From positions 542,001-606,000 of the forward strand of contig NZ_CP022366.1 of assembly GCF_003119115.1 (NCBI RefSeq): DNA of 64,000 nucleotides. The letters run 5' to 3'. The stretch's first letter is position 1, and every line of letters starts with the position of its first letter. The notes beneath the pieces were generated by a model that saw nothing but the letters and a program-made list of their open reading frames with translations, had not been told where the DNA came from and ran no database searches. Shown here piece after piece: positions 1 through 7,514 of the stretch. This DNA is from Azospirillum sp. TSH58. GTDB taxonomy: Bacteria > Pseudomonadota > Alphaproteobacteria > Azospirillales > Azospirillaceae. A program made the position numbers and the translations under genes.

Positions 1-218
1 GCCGCTACGGCCTGCGCATCGAGGAGGTCGTGCAGTCCATCGAGGCCACCTCGGCGGACGCCAACCTGGCGTCGCGCCTGTCGGTGGAGGTCGGCACCCC
101 GATCCTCGTGGTGATCCGCCATTATCTGGACGCCGAAGGAAACGCGCTGGAGGTTGCGGTCAGCAGCCACGCGGCCGGACGATACCGCTATGAAATGACG
201 CTGCAACGATCCGGGTAA
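1..218 (+). CDS. GntR-family regulator, C-terminal (UTRA) part, cut by window edge
   Basis: Only the last 71 codons are present; the reading frame is open from base 3 and the start lies outside the window. The piece matches the end of a UTRA ligand-binding domain, including the closing beta-strand pattern RYRYEMTLQR. It is clearly related to the end of the complete GntR protein at 3903-4685: about half of the residues are identical over 70 positions. UTRA domains bind small metabolites and release the regulator from DNA. Since it precedes an amidase and TRAP transporter operon on the same strand, control of that operon is a reasonable inference. The DNA-binding part is not visible. Confidence 0.85.
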   Translation, partial: RYGLRIEEVVQSIEATSADANLASRLSVEVGTPILVVIRHYLDAEGNALEVAVSSHAAGRYRYEMTLQRSG

Positions 219-296
219 AAGGGGGCGCCGAAGCCCCTGCCCGCGGCGAACGGCCGGAAGAGCCGCGCGGGGACAGCACCGGAAGGGAGGGAAGGA

Positions 297-533
297 ATGA
301 CGGAAAACCTCATCGGGGACGCCGCGGCTTGCGCGCGGACCCTGGCCAGGATTCAGGGGGTGACCCTGGACGAGGCCGACGCCGCCCTGTGCGGTCGCCT
401 GCTGGCCGCCGTGCCGGGCATCCTGGCGGCGGCGCATCCCGGCGGCTCGCTGTTCGACGTGCCGCTGGGCGCCCACGCCGCGCTGGCCCACACCGCGCTG
501 GCGGCTGGACGCATTGCCGGGGAGCGGGCATGA
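297..533 (+). CDS. AtzG-like small subunit (DUF4089-type) of an amidase
   Basis: A 78-residue acidic, alanine-rich protein. The start at 297 is preceded by a strong ribosome site (GGAAGGGAGGGAAGG). Its stop overlaps the amidase start in an ATGA junction, which implies translational coupling. In the cyanuric-acid pathway the small protein AtzG forms a complex with the amidase AtzE, and many AtzE-like amidases have such a partner just upstream. Size, position and helical character fit that family. The assignment rests on context plus general resemblance; the protein has no catalytic motif of its own. It could instead be an unrelated small chaperone-like protein. Confidence 0.65.
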   Translation: MTENLIGDAAACARTLARIQGVTLDEADAALCGRLLAAVPGILAAAHPGGSLFDVPLGAHAALAHTALAAGRIAGERA

Positions 534-1918
534 CCGACCCCACATCGCTGACCCTGACGGACGCCGCGAGGGCGGTCCGCGACGGCGCGCTGCGGGCGGA
601 GGCCCTGGCGGATGCCTGTCTGGACCGCATCGCCCGGCTGAATCCGACGCTCAACGCCTTCCTGTCGGTCGAGCCGGAGGAGGCGCTGGCCGCCGCCCGC
701 GCCGCCGACGCGGAGGCGCGGGCCGGGCGGCTGCGCGGGCCGCTGCACGGCGTGCCGCTGGCCCACAAGGACATGTTCTATCGCGCCGGCAAGCGCTGCA
801 CCTGCGGGTCCCCGACGATCCGCGGCGATTTCCGCCCCGAGCGGACGGCCACGGTGCTGGAGCGGCTGGACGCGGCGGGCGCGGTGACGCTCGGCACGCT
901 GCACATGGCGGAGTTCGCCATGGGGCCGACCGGGCACAACGCCCATCTCGGGCGTTGCCGCAACCCCTGGGACCCGGAGCGCATCACCGGCGGTTCCTCC
1001 TCCGGCTCCGGGGCGGCGGTGGCGGGGCGGCTGGCCTTCGGCTCGCTGGGCTCGGACACCGGCGGGTCGGTGCGGCTTCCGGCGGCGCTGTGCGGCGTGG
1101 TCGGGCTGAAGCCGACGCAGGGGGCGACGCCGATGGACGGCGTGATGCCGCTGTCGGAAAGCCTGGACTGCGTCGGTCCGCTGGCGCGCAGCGCCGAGGA
1201 CGCGGCGACGCTGTTCTCGGTCATCACCGGGCGGACGGACGCCGCGGACGCCATCGGCCAGGGGGTCGAGGGGCTGCGGCTGGGCATCCCGCGCCAGTTC
1301 TACTACGACGGCCTGGACCCCGCCGTGGCCGCCGCGCTGGAGCGGGCGCGGGCGGTGCTGGAGCGCGCCGGTGCCCGCGTCGTGGAGGTGGACATCCCCG
1401 ACCACGAGCCCTACGGCGACCTCGCCAACCTCGTCTTCACGCCGGAGGCGGCGGCCGTCCATGCGCCCTGGCTGCGCGAGCGTCCGCAGGACTACGGCCC
1501 GCAGGTGCGCGCCCGGCTTCTCCAGGGGCTGATGGTGCCGGCGGCCTCCTACCTCCAGGCGAAGCAACTGCGCGCGCTTCATCTCCGGGCGATGATCGAC
1601 GGCCCCTTCGCCCAGTGCGACGCGCTGTTCGTCCCCGCCCTGCGCAGCCGCGTGCCGACCGCCGCCCAGACCGACGTGGGGGCCGGGCCGGCGATGGCCG
1701 CGGTGGTCGCCGGGGTGGCGGCGCTGACCCGCCCGGTCTCCTACCTCGGCCTGCCGGCGCTCGTCACGCCCGCCGGATTCGATCCGGACGGGATGCCGAT
1801 CGCCATGCAGCTCATCGCCCGCCCGCAGGCGGAAGCCACGCTGCTGCGCATCGCCGACGCCTACGAGCGCGCCGCCGGCTGGCTGCGCCGCGTCCCCCAG
1901 ACACAGGCCTTCTCGTGA
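530..1918 (+). CDS. Amidase-signature-family hydrolase (AtzE-like)
   Basis: A 462-residue cytoplasmic hydrolase of the amidase signature family, which cleaves carboxamide or related C-N bonds. The Ser-cisSer-Lys triad is readable: Lys80 in PLAHKDMF, cis-Ser156 in GGSSSGSGAAV, and nucleophile Ser180 in SDTGGSVR, with the family's usual spacing of about 76 and 24 residues. The start at 530 overlaps the stop of the small AtzG-like gene and avoids an upstream in-frame extension that would run through that gene. It is followed after 14 bases by TRAP permease genes, suggesting that the transporter imports its substrate or a related carboxylate. Substrate cannot be read from sequence; AtzE acts on 1-carboxybiuret, and GatA-like or indoleacetamide hydrolases are alternatives. 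Confidence 0.9.
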   Translation: MTDPTSLTLTDAARAVRDGALRAEALADACLDRIARLNPTLNAFLSVEPEEALAAARAADAEARAGRLRGPLHGVPLAHKDMFYRAGKRCTCGSPTIRGDFRPERTATVLERLDAAGAVTLGTLHMAEFAMGPTGHNAHLGRCRNPWDPERITGGSSSGSGAAVAGRLAFGSLGSDTGGSVRLPAALCGVVGLKPTQGATPMDGVMPLSESLDCVGPLARSAEDAATLFSVITGRTDAADAIGQGVEGLRLGIPRQFYYDGLDPAVAAALERARAVLERAGARVVEVDIPDHEPYGDLANLVFTPEAAAVHAPWLRERPQDYGPQVRARLLQGLMVPAASYLQAKQLRALHLRAMIDGPFAQCDALFVPALRSRVPTAAQTDVGAGPAMAAVVAGVAALTRPVSYLGLPALVTPAGFDPDGMPIAMQLIARPQAEATLLRIADAYERAAGWLRRVPQTQAFS

Positions 1919-1932
1919 AGGGAGTTCCACCC

Positions 1933-2532
1933 ATGCCGGGAACCGATTCAATGACGTCCGTGTCGCCGCACACCCAGGCGGCGGCGTCTCCGGCGGACGC
2001 CGCTTCGTCACCGGGCCGCGGCTTGCCGGGCTGGTGGAGCTTCATCGAGGACCGCATCCTCCTGAACGTCGCCACCATCCTGATGATGGCGGCCATCGGC
2101 TTCATGTTCTACGAGGCGTCCAGCCGCTCCCTCCTGTCGGAAAGCCATTGGTGGGCGGAGGAGCTTGTCCGCTTCCTGGTGGTGTGGAGCGTCCTGCTGT
2201 CGCTGGGCGTCGGCACGCGCCACGGCCATTACATCCGCATGGACCTGCTGCTGAACATGATGCCGCACCGGGTGCGGCTGGCCTTCGCCTGGCTCAACAG
2301 CCTGATCGGGCTGGCCTTCAGCGTGCTTCTGGTGATCGCCGGGTACCAGGAGGTCACGCATCTCCAGGCCATCGGCATGTTCACCGAGTCCAACCTCGAC
2401 CTGCCGCTGTGGACGGTCCGGCTGGTGCTGCCGCTGGGCGGGGTGCTCTACGGCTTCGCCTTCGTCGGCAACATCATCCTGCTGCTGCGTGGCCACGACC
2501 CCGATCCGCCCGCCGAGGGCGAGAATCTCTGA
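1933..2532 (+). CDS. dctQ: TRAP transporter small permease (DctQ type)
   Basis: A 199-residue inner-membrane protein with about four hydrophobic segments. It carries the DctQ hallmark of a tryptophan/glutamate-containing loop (HWWAEELVRFLVVW) and a basic stretch GTRHGHYIRMD after the second segment. The start at 1933 has GAAGGGAG upstream; the first 35 residues are polar and poorly conserved, so a later start is possible. DctQ pairs with DctM (next gene) and a periplasmic binding protein to form a sodium-driven TRAP transporter for carboxylates. No DctP-type binding protein gene lies in the window; it may be to the left of the edge. Confidence 0.9.
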   Translation: MPGTDSMTSVSPHTQAAASPADAASSPGRGLPGWWSFIEDRILLNVATILMMAAIGFMFYEASSRSLLSESHWWAEELVRFLVVWSVLLSLGVGTRHGHYIRMDLLLNMMPHRVRLAFAWLNSLIGLAFSVLLVIAGYQEVTHLQAIGMFTESNLDLPLWTVRLVLPLGGVLYGFAFVGNIILLLRGHDPDPPAEGENL

Positions 2533-2561
2533 GCGACGGCTGAAAAAGGGGAGGAAACACC

Positions 2562-3833
2562 ATGACCACCATCATCGCCGTCGTCAGCCTGCTGTTCTTC
2601 GTGGCGGCGGGCGTGCACATCGCGCTGGCGCTGGGCGTCATCGCGGTCGGCCTGCTGACCTTCAACTTCAACATCCCGGTCGTCCTGGTTGCGCAGATGG
2701 CCTGGGATTCGGTCGACAAATACGCGCTGGTCTGCATCCCGTTCTTCATCTTCGCCGGCAACCTGATGTCGCGCGGCAACCTCGCGCTGGTCATCCTGGA
2801 ACTGGTCGGGACGATCATCCGCTACTTCCGCGGCGGCATCGCGCTGGCGCTGGCCATGTCCAGCGTGTTCTTCGCGGCGGTCAACGGCTCGTCGGTGGCC
2901 TGCGCCGTGGCGCTCGGCCCGGCGGCGGTGAAGCTGATGCCGAAAGAGGGCTATCCGCCCCGCTTCGCCGCCTCGCTGGTGGCGGTCTGCGGCACGCTGG
3001 GTCTGATGATCCCGCCGTCGCTGACCTTCATCCTGATCGGCTCCATCGTCGGCCTGCCGATCACCGACCTGTTCATCGCCGGCATCGTGCCCGGCCTGTT
3101 CGAGGCGTTCCTGCTCGCCGTCACCACGCTGATCGTCAGCCGGCTCAAGGGCTACGGCCATGTCGGCGAGCGTCCGGACTGGAAGGGCTTCGGCCAGCGC
3201 CTGCCGGGTGCCGCCGGGGCGCTGATGATGCCGGTGCTCATCATCGGCACGATCTACATGGGCTGGTTCACCCCGACCGAGGTGTCGGCGCTGGCTGCCA
3301 TCTACGCGGTCGTGCTGGTGACGGTGGTCTACCGCACCGCCAACCTCGTCGCGGTGTGGGAGACGGCGCGGGAGTCGGTGCTCCAGACCGTGATGATCTA
3401 CGGCGTGCTGCTCGGCTCCGGCCTGCTGACCGCGGTGCTGACCCGCCTCGGCCTGTCCGCCGAGCTGACCGCGATGCTGAAGGAGGCCCAGGTCTCCCCC
3501 TTCGAATTCCTGCTGGCGGTCAACCTGCTGCTGCTCGTCATCGGCATGTTCCTGGACGGCGTGTCGATGATCGTGCTGCTGGCGCCGATCCTGTTCCCAA
3601 TGGCGCAGGCGGTGGGGGTGAACCCGATCCACTTCGCCGTCATCATGACCGCGCTGGTGGAGGTGGCGACCCTGACCCCGCCGGTCGGCCTGAACCTGTT
3701 CGTGATGAGCCGCATCACCAAGATGCCGCTCCATTCCATCGTGAAGGGGGTGCTGCCCTTCTACGGGATGCGGGTGGTGGCGCTGGTCGCCATCAACGCC
3801 TTCCCGGCCCTGTCGCTGGTCCTGCTGACGTAA
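2562..3833 (+). CDS. dctM: TRAP transporter large permease (DctM type)
   Basis: A 423-residue polytopic inner-membrane protein with the full DctM layout of roughly 12 hydrophobic segments. Visible family marks are VCIPFFIFAGNLMSRG near residue 60, NGSSVACAVALGP near 110 and LMIPPSLTFILIG near 150, plus the C-terminal repeat-type motif ALVEVATLTPPVGLNLFV. Length is typical (about 425-430). The start at 2562 follows GGGGAGGAAAC. It forms the ion-coupled channel of the TRAP transporter with the DctQ gene 29 bases upstream and is probably cotranscribed with the amidase genes. Confidence 0.93.
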   Translation: MTTIIAVVSLLFFVAAGVHIALALGVIAVGLLTFNFNIPVVLVAQMAWDSVDKYALVCIPFFIFAGNLMSRGNLALVILELVGTIIRYFRGGIALALAMSSVFFAAVNGSSVACAVALGPAAVKLMPKEGYPPRFAASLVAVCGTLGLMIPPSLTFILIGSIVGLPITDLFIAGIVPGLFEAFLLAVTTLIVSRLKGYGHVGERPDWKGFGQRLPGAAGALMMPVLIIGTIYMGWFTPTEVSALAAIYAVVLVTVVYRTANLVAVWETARESVLQTVMIYGVLLGSGLLTAVLTRLGLSAELTAMLKEAQVSPFEFLLAVNLLLLVIGMFLDGVSMIVLLAPILFPMAQAVGVNPIHFAVIMTALVEVATLTPPVGLNLFVMSRITKMPLHSIVKGVLPFYGMRVVALVAINAFPALSLVLLT

Positions 3834-3902
3834 GCCGCCCCGCACGGATCATCCTCGTACGCCGGTTGCATCGGCGCCCCGGCTCGTCCATCTTCCGGCA
3901 TC

Positions 3903-4685
3903 ATGAGGGATGCGATGTCGGAAGAAGCGGACAGCCTGAAGGACAGCAGCGGCGCGGCGGAGCGGGCGGAAACCCCGCTCTACCAGGAGATCGTCCGCAC
4001 TTTGCTGGAGGAGATCGACGCCGGCACCTACGCCGTCGGCGACCGCCTGCCGACCGAGCAGGAGCTGTGCAGCCGCTTCGCCGTCAGCCGCCACACGGTG
4101 CGCGAGGCGCTGCGCCGGCTTCAGGAGATGGGCTACATCCTGCGCCGCCAGGGATCGGGATCGGTCCTGGCGGCGCGCCGCGCCGACGGGCGCTTCGTCA
4201 ATTCGATCAGTTCCCTGGACGAGCTGGTGCAGTACGCCACCTCGACCCGGCTGGAAATCCTCTCGGTGGACCGCATCATCGTGGAGGAGGAGCTGGCCGG
4301 CCGGCTGGGCTGCCGCCCGGACACGCAGTGGTTCCGCGTCAGCGCGCTGCGCCGCACCCGCGAGACGTCGGAGCCCTTCTCCTACGTCGAGGTCTACATC
4401 GACGCCGCCTTTTCCGACGTGGTGCGCAACCTGGAGGTGGTGCAGTACGCCATCTATACGGTGCTTGAGCAGCGCTACGGCGTCCGCATCGCCGAGGTGA
4501 TGCAGGACATCGAGGCCGCCCCGGCCAGCCTGAACGTCGCCTCGCGCCTGCACGTCCCGCCGCAGTCGCCGATCCTCGTCATCACCCGCCGCTATTTCAC
4601 CGACGACGGCCGTCTGGTGGAGATCGCCGTCAACACCCATCCGGGCGCCGGTTTCCGCTACACCATGTCCCTGCAGCGGCGCTGA
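3903..4685 (+). CDS. GntR-family transcriptional regulator with UTRA domain
   Basis: A 260-residue cytoplasmic repressor-type protein. Residues about 27-93 are the GntR winged helix-turn-helix, with the signature YAVGDRLPTEQELCSRFAV and SRHTVREALRRLQEMGYI. Residues about 110-258 are a UTRA effector-binding domain ending RYTMSLQRR. An alternative start at 3915 (MSEEADSL) would remove four residues. It lies 69 bases after dctM on the same strand and is a paralogue of the truncated regulator at the left edge; the pair bracket the amidase/TRAP operon. Regulation of that operon by one or both is inferred. Confidence 0.92.
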   Translation: MRDAMSEEADSLKDSSGAAERAETPLYQEIVRTLLEEIDAGTYAVGDRLPTEQELCSRFAVSRHTVREALRRLQEMGYILRRQGSGSVLAARRADGRFVNSISSLDELVQYATSTRLEILSVDRIIVEEELAGRLGCRPDTQWFRVSALRRTRETSEPFSYVEVYIDAAFSDVVRNLEVVQYAIYTVLEQRYGVRIAEVMQDIEAAPASLNVASRLHVPPQSPILVITRRYFTDDGRLVEIAVNTHPGAGFRYTMSLQRR

Positions 4686-4692
4686 GTTCGCC

Positions 4693-5028
4693 TCAGTCGC
4701 CGGCCGGGCAGCCGCCGCCGGGACGCGGCTGGCAGAGGTCCGCGTTGCCCTGGCAGCAATTCTCGGTGAGGAAGCCGAGCAGCGCCTGGAAGCGCCCGAC
4801 ATCGACGCTGTAGATGATCAGCCGGCCCTGGCGGCGCGACGCGACGAGCCCGGCGTTGCTCAATTGCGAGAGATGGAACGACAGGGTCGCCGGGGCGAGG
4901 CCCAGCCGCTCCGCCAGCACGCCCGCCGGCAGCCCGTCCGGCCCCTGCTGCACCAGTTCCCGGAACGCGGCCAGCCGGTGCTCCTGCGCCAGCGCTCCCA
5001 GCCCGGCGATGACATCCTTGACGTTCAT
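4693..5028 (-). CDS. arsR: ArsR/SmtB-family arsenic-responsive repressor
   Basis: A 111-residue winged-helix repressor. The HTH is readable as LAERLGLAPATLSFHLSQL, followed by the wing VASRRQGRLIIYSV. It lacks the E. coli-type CxC in the recognition-helix region. Instead it has a C-terminal cysteine set: Cys91-Cys92, Cys99 and Cys107 (ENCCQGNADLC). This recalls the C-terminal As(III) site described for Acidithiobacillus ferrooxidans ArsR. I chose the ATG at 5028, where family similarity begins; an in-frame GTG-free extension to 5082 adds 18 dissimilar residues. It is divergent from arsC-acr3 and shares the inverted-repeat operator at 5095-5118. It converges with the GntR gene, leaving only 7 bases. 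Confidence 0.92.
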   Translation of the reverse strand: MNVKDVIAGLGALAQEHRLAAFRELVQQGPDGLPAGVLAERLGLAPATLSFHLSQLSNAGLVASRRQGRLIIYSVDVGRFQALLGFLTENCCQGNADLCQPRPGGGCPAGD

Positions 5029-5094
5029 GGGGCGCAGCCTATCGGACGGGCACCCCGCCAGCAAGCGCGCCGCCGGCCGCACACGAATTCACTC

Positions 5095-5118
5095 TTCCAT
5101 ATTTTGACAAATATGGAA
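5095..5118. promoter_or_regulatory. Probable ArsR operator (perfect inverted repeat)
   Basis: Arms TTCCATATTT (5095-5104) and AAATATGGAA (5109-5118) are exact reverse complements around a 4-base spacer TGAC. The site lies between divergent arsR and arsC, where an ArsR dimer would be expected to bind, and is AT-rich in an otherwise GC-rich area. Function is inferred from position and symmetry. Confidence 0.8.
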
Positions 5119-5153
5119 ATATGAGGGCCTCAACGGCCCTGGCGGACATCCCC

Positions 5154-5606
5154 ATGACAGCCATCACCATCTACCACAACCCGGATTGCGGCACCTCGCG
5201 CAACACGCTGGCCCTGATCCGCAACAGCGGCGCCGAGCCGGCCGTCATCGAGTATCTGAAGACGCCGCCGAGCCGCGCTGAGCTTGCCGATCTCATCCGC
5301 CGCATGGGCGTGCCGGTGCGCGCCGTTCTGCGCGAGAAGGGCACGCCCTACGCGGAGCTTGGCCTGGACGATCCGACGCTCGATGACGACCGGATTCTCG
5401 ACGCCATGATCGCCCACCCCATCCTCATCAACCGGCCGATCGTGGTGACGCCGCTCGGCGTGCGGCTGTGCCGCCCGTCCGAATTGGTCCTGGACATCCT
5501 CCCCGATCCGCAGCGCGGCGCCTTCGCCAAGGAGGACGGCGAGGCGGTGGTGGACGGCGCCGGCCGGCGCATCGGCCAGGCCCGGCGCGGGGACGGACCG
5601 GCATGA
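5154..5606 (+). CDS. arsC: Arsenate reductase, glutaredoxin-linked type
   Basis: A 150-residue cytoplasmic enzyme that reduces arsenate to arsenite with glutathione/glutaredoxin. The active-site signature HNPDCGTSRNTL places the catalytic Cys at residue 12. The later arginine-containing segments VLREKG, INRPIVVTPLGVRLCRPSE also follow the E. coli plasmid ArsC pattern. The start at 5154 is preferred over an in-frame ATG at 5121, which sits almost on the operator and adds 11 unconserved residues. Its stop overlaps the acr3 start (ATGA), so reductase and efflux pump are translationally coupled. The C-terminal 15 residues are polar and variable. Confidence 0.95.
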   Translation: MTAITIYHNPDCGTSRNTLALIRNSGAEPAVIEYLKTPPSRAELADLIRRMGVPVRAVLREKGTPYAELGLDDPTLDDDRILDAMIAHPILINRPIVVTPLGVRLCRPSELVLDILPDPQRGAFAKEDGEAVVDGAGRRIGQARRGDGPA

Positions 5607-6685
5607 CCGCCGACGTCCATCGGGAGCCGGCCCCCCGTCCGGCGATGGGCCTGTTCGAGCGCTACCTCAGCGTCTGGGTGGCCCTGTGCATCGTCGCGGG
5701 CATCGCGCTCGGCTCCGTGGCGCCGGGCCTGTTCCGGGCGATCGCGGCGGCGGAGCTGGCCCAGGTCAACCTGCCGGTGGCGGTGCTGATCTGGCTGATG
5801 ATCGTGCCGATGCTGCTGAAGATCGACCTCGGCGCGCTGGGGCGGGTGAGGGAGCATTGGCGCGGCGTCGGCGTGACGCTGTTCATCAACTGGGCGGTCA
5901 AGCCCTTCTCCATGGCGCTCCTGGGCAGCCTGTTCATCGGCCATCTGTTCGCGCCGCTGCTGCCGCAGGACCAGATTCCCTCCTACATCGCCGGGCTGAT
6001 CCTGCTGGCGGCGGCGCCCTGCACGGCCATGGTCTTCGTCTGGTCGAACCTGTGCGAGGGGGAGCCGCACTACACGCTGAGCCAGGTGGCGCTGAACGAC
6101 CTCATCATGGTCTTCGCCTTCGCGCCGCTGGTCGGCCTGCTGCTCGGCGTCGCCTCGATCACCGTGCCGTGGGGCACGCTGCTGCTGTCGGTGCTGCTCT
6201 ACATCGTCATCCCCGTGGTGGCGGCCCAGCTGTGGCGGCGCGCCCTGCTGGCGTCGGGCGGCGAGGGCGCGCTGCAACGGACGCTGGGCGTCCTTCAGCC
6301 GCTGTCGCTTCTCGCCCTGCTGACCACGCTGGTCCTGCTGTTCGGCTTCCAGGGCGAGCAGATCCTGGCGCAGCCACTGGTCATCCTGCTGCTGGCCGTG
6401 CCGATCCTGATCCAGGTCTATCTCAACGCGGGGCTGGCCTACTGGCTGTCCCGCCGGTTCGGCGTGGCCTGGTGCGTCGCCGCTCCGGCGGCGCTGATCG
6501 GGGCGTCGAACTTCTTCGAGCTGGCGGTGGCCGCCGCCATCAGCCTGTTCGGGCTGGGCTCCGGCGCCGCGCTGGCCACCGTGGTCGGCGTGCTGGTCGA
6601 GGTGCCGGTGATGCTGTCGGTGGTCCGGATCGTGAAGCGGACCCGTGGCTGGTACGAGCGCGGGGACACCGCCGGACAAGGGTAA
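5603..6685 (+). CDS. acr3: ACR3-family arsenite efflux permease
   Basis: A 360-residue inner-membrane carrier with about ten hydrophobic segments that extrudes arsenite. Family marks include SVWVALCIVAGIALG at the N-terminus, WLMIVPMLLKIDLG near residue 70, the conserved Cys in LAAAPCTAMVFVWS (fourth segment), and ALIGASNFFELAVA near 300. The start at 5603 forms an ATGA overlap with arsC. It completes the arsR / arsC-acr3 resistance unit. The gene ends 19 bases from the convergent ABC permease gene, with no obvious terminator between them. Confidence 0.95.
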   Translation: MTADVHREPAPRPAMGLFERYLSVWVALCIVAGIALGSVAPGLFRAIAAAELAQVNLPVAVLIWLMIVPMLLKIDLGALGRVREHWRGVGVTLFINWAVKPFSMALLGSLFIGHLFAPLLPQDQIPSYIAGLILLAAAPCTAMVFVWSNLCEGEPHYTLSQVALNDLIMVFAFAPLVGLLLGVASITVPWGTLLLSVLLYIVIPVVAAQLWRRALLASGGEGALQRTLGVLQPLSLLALLTTLVLLFGFQGEQILAQPLVILLLAVPILIQVYLNAGLAYWLSRRFGVAWCVAAPAALIGASNFFELAVAAAISLFGLGSGAALATVVGVLVEVPVMLSVVRIVKRTRGWYERGDTAGQG

Positions 6686-6704
6686 CGCGGCAGCCGCCAC
6701 CCCC

Positions 6705-7514
6705 TCACCGCCGCGGGTCGAGGCCCTCGCGCAGCCCCTCGGCCAGCAGGTTGACGGCCAGCGCGACGGCGGCGACGGTGACGGTCGTCGCGGCGATCAG
6801 GTGGGGGGCGTCGCGCAGGGCGGCCAGCCCGTCGCGGATCAGGGTGCCCAGCGACACCGCCGGCTCCTGGATGCCCAGCCCCAGGCCGCTCAGCGTCGCC
6901 TCCGCCACCATGGCCGGGCCGATGGACAGGGCGGCGCGAATGGCCACCGGCCCGGCGACCGCCGGCAGCAGATGACGGCGGACGGTGTGCAGCGGCCCCG
7001 CGCCGAGGGCGGCGGAGGCCCGCACATGCTCGGCGGTCCGGTTCGACAGGGCCAGCGCCCGGCACCAGCGGACCTGCGAGGGCCACGCCGCCAGGGCGAG
7101 CGTCAGCACCATGGCCTCCGTGCCCGGCCCCAGCAGCGCGGACGCGACGATGGCGAGCGACAGCTCGGGAAAGCCGTGCAGCAGGTCGGCCAGCCGCAGG
7201 ACCACGGCGTCCGTGCGCCCGCCAATCCAGCCCGCCACCCCGCCCGATGCGACGCCGAGCCCCACCGCCAGGGCGAGCGCCAGCCCGGCGATGGCGAAGG
7301 AGGTTCCCGTCCCGGCGATCAGCCGGGCGGCGACGTCGCGGCCCAGCCCGTCGCACCCCAGCGGATGGGCGGCGGACGGCCCGGCCCAGGCCTGCCCGAG
7401 ATCCATGGCGGACGGGTCGAGCGGCAGCAGAAAGGCGGCCAGGGCCAGCGGCACCGCCAACGCCGCCGCGAGCAGCAACCCGGCGCGCCCGGCGAGGGAA
7501 CGGACCGCGGTCAC
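6705..7514 (-). CDS. Peptide/nickel-type ABC transporter permease (DppC-like)
   Basis: A 269-residue inner-membrane permease with about five to six hydrophobic segments. It has the DppC-type N-terminal motif HPLGCDGLGRDVAARLIAG, and the EAA loop region RASAALGAGPLHTVRRHLLP that contacts the ATPase. The GTG start at 7514 overlaps the stop of the upstream permease by four bases (GTGA). It is the last gene of a three-gene minus-strand operon (binding protein, permease, permease); no ATPase gene follows, because acr3 converges here. The N-terminal cytoplasmic part is shorter than in E. coli DppC. Confidence 0.9.
   Translation of the reverse strand: MTAVRSLAGRAGLLLAAALAVPLALAAFLLPLDPSAMDLGQAWAGPSAAHPLGCDGLGRDVAARLIAGTGTSFAIAGLALALAVGLGVASGGVAGWIGGRTDAVVLRLADLLHGFPELSLAIVASALLGPGTEAMVLTLALAAWPSQVRWCRALALSNRTAEHVRASAALGAGPLHTVRRHLLPAVAGPVAIRAALSIGPAMVAEATLSGLGLGIQEPAVSLGTLIRDGLAALRDAPHLIAATTVTVAAVALAVNLLAEGLREGLDPRR

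Noticed and set aside
353-2011. Very long minus-strand open frame opposite the amidase (and similar ones opposite most large genes)
   Set aside because: High-GC DNA leaves long open frames opposite real genes. These have Arg/His/Gln/Gly-rich compositions, no ribosome sites and no family motifs, while the opposite strand has catalytic signatures.
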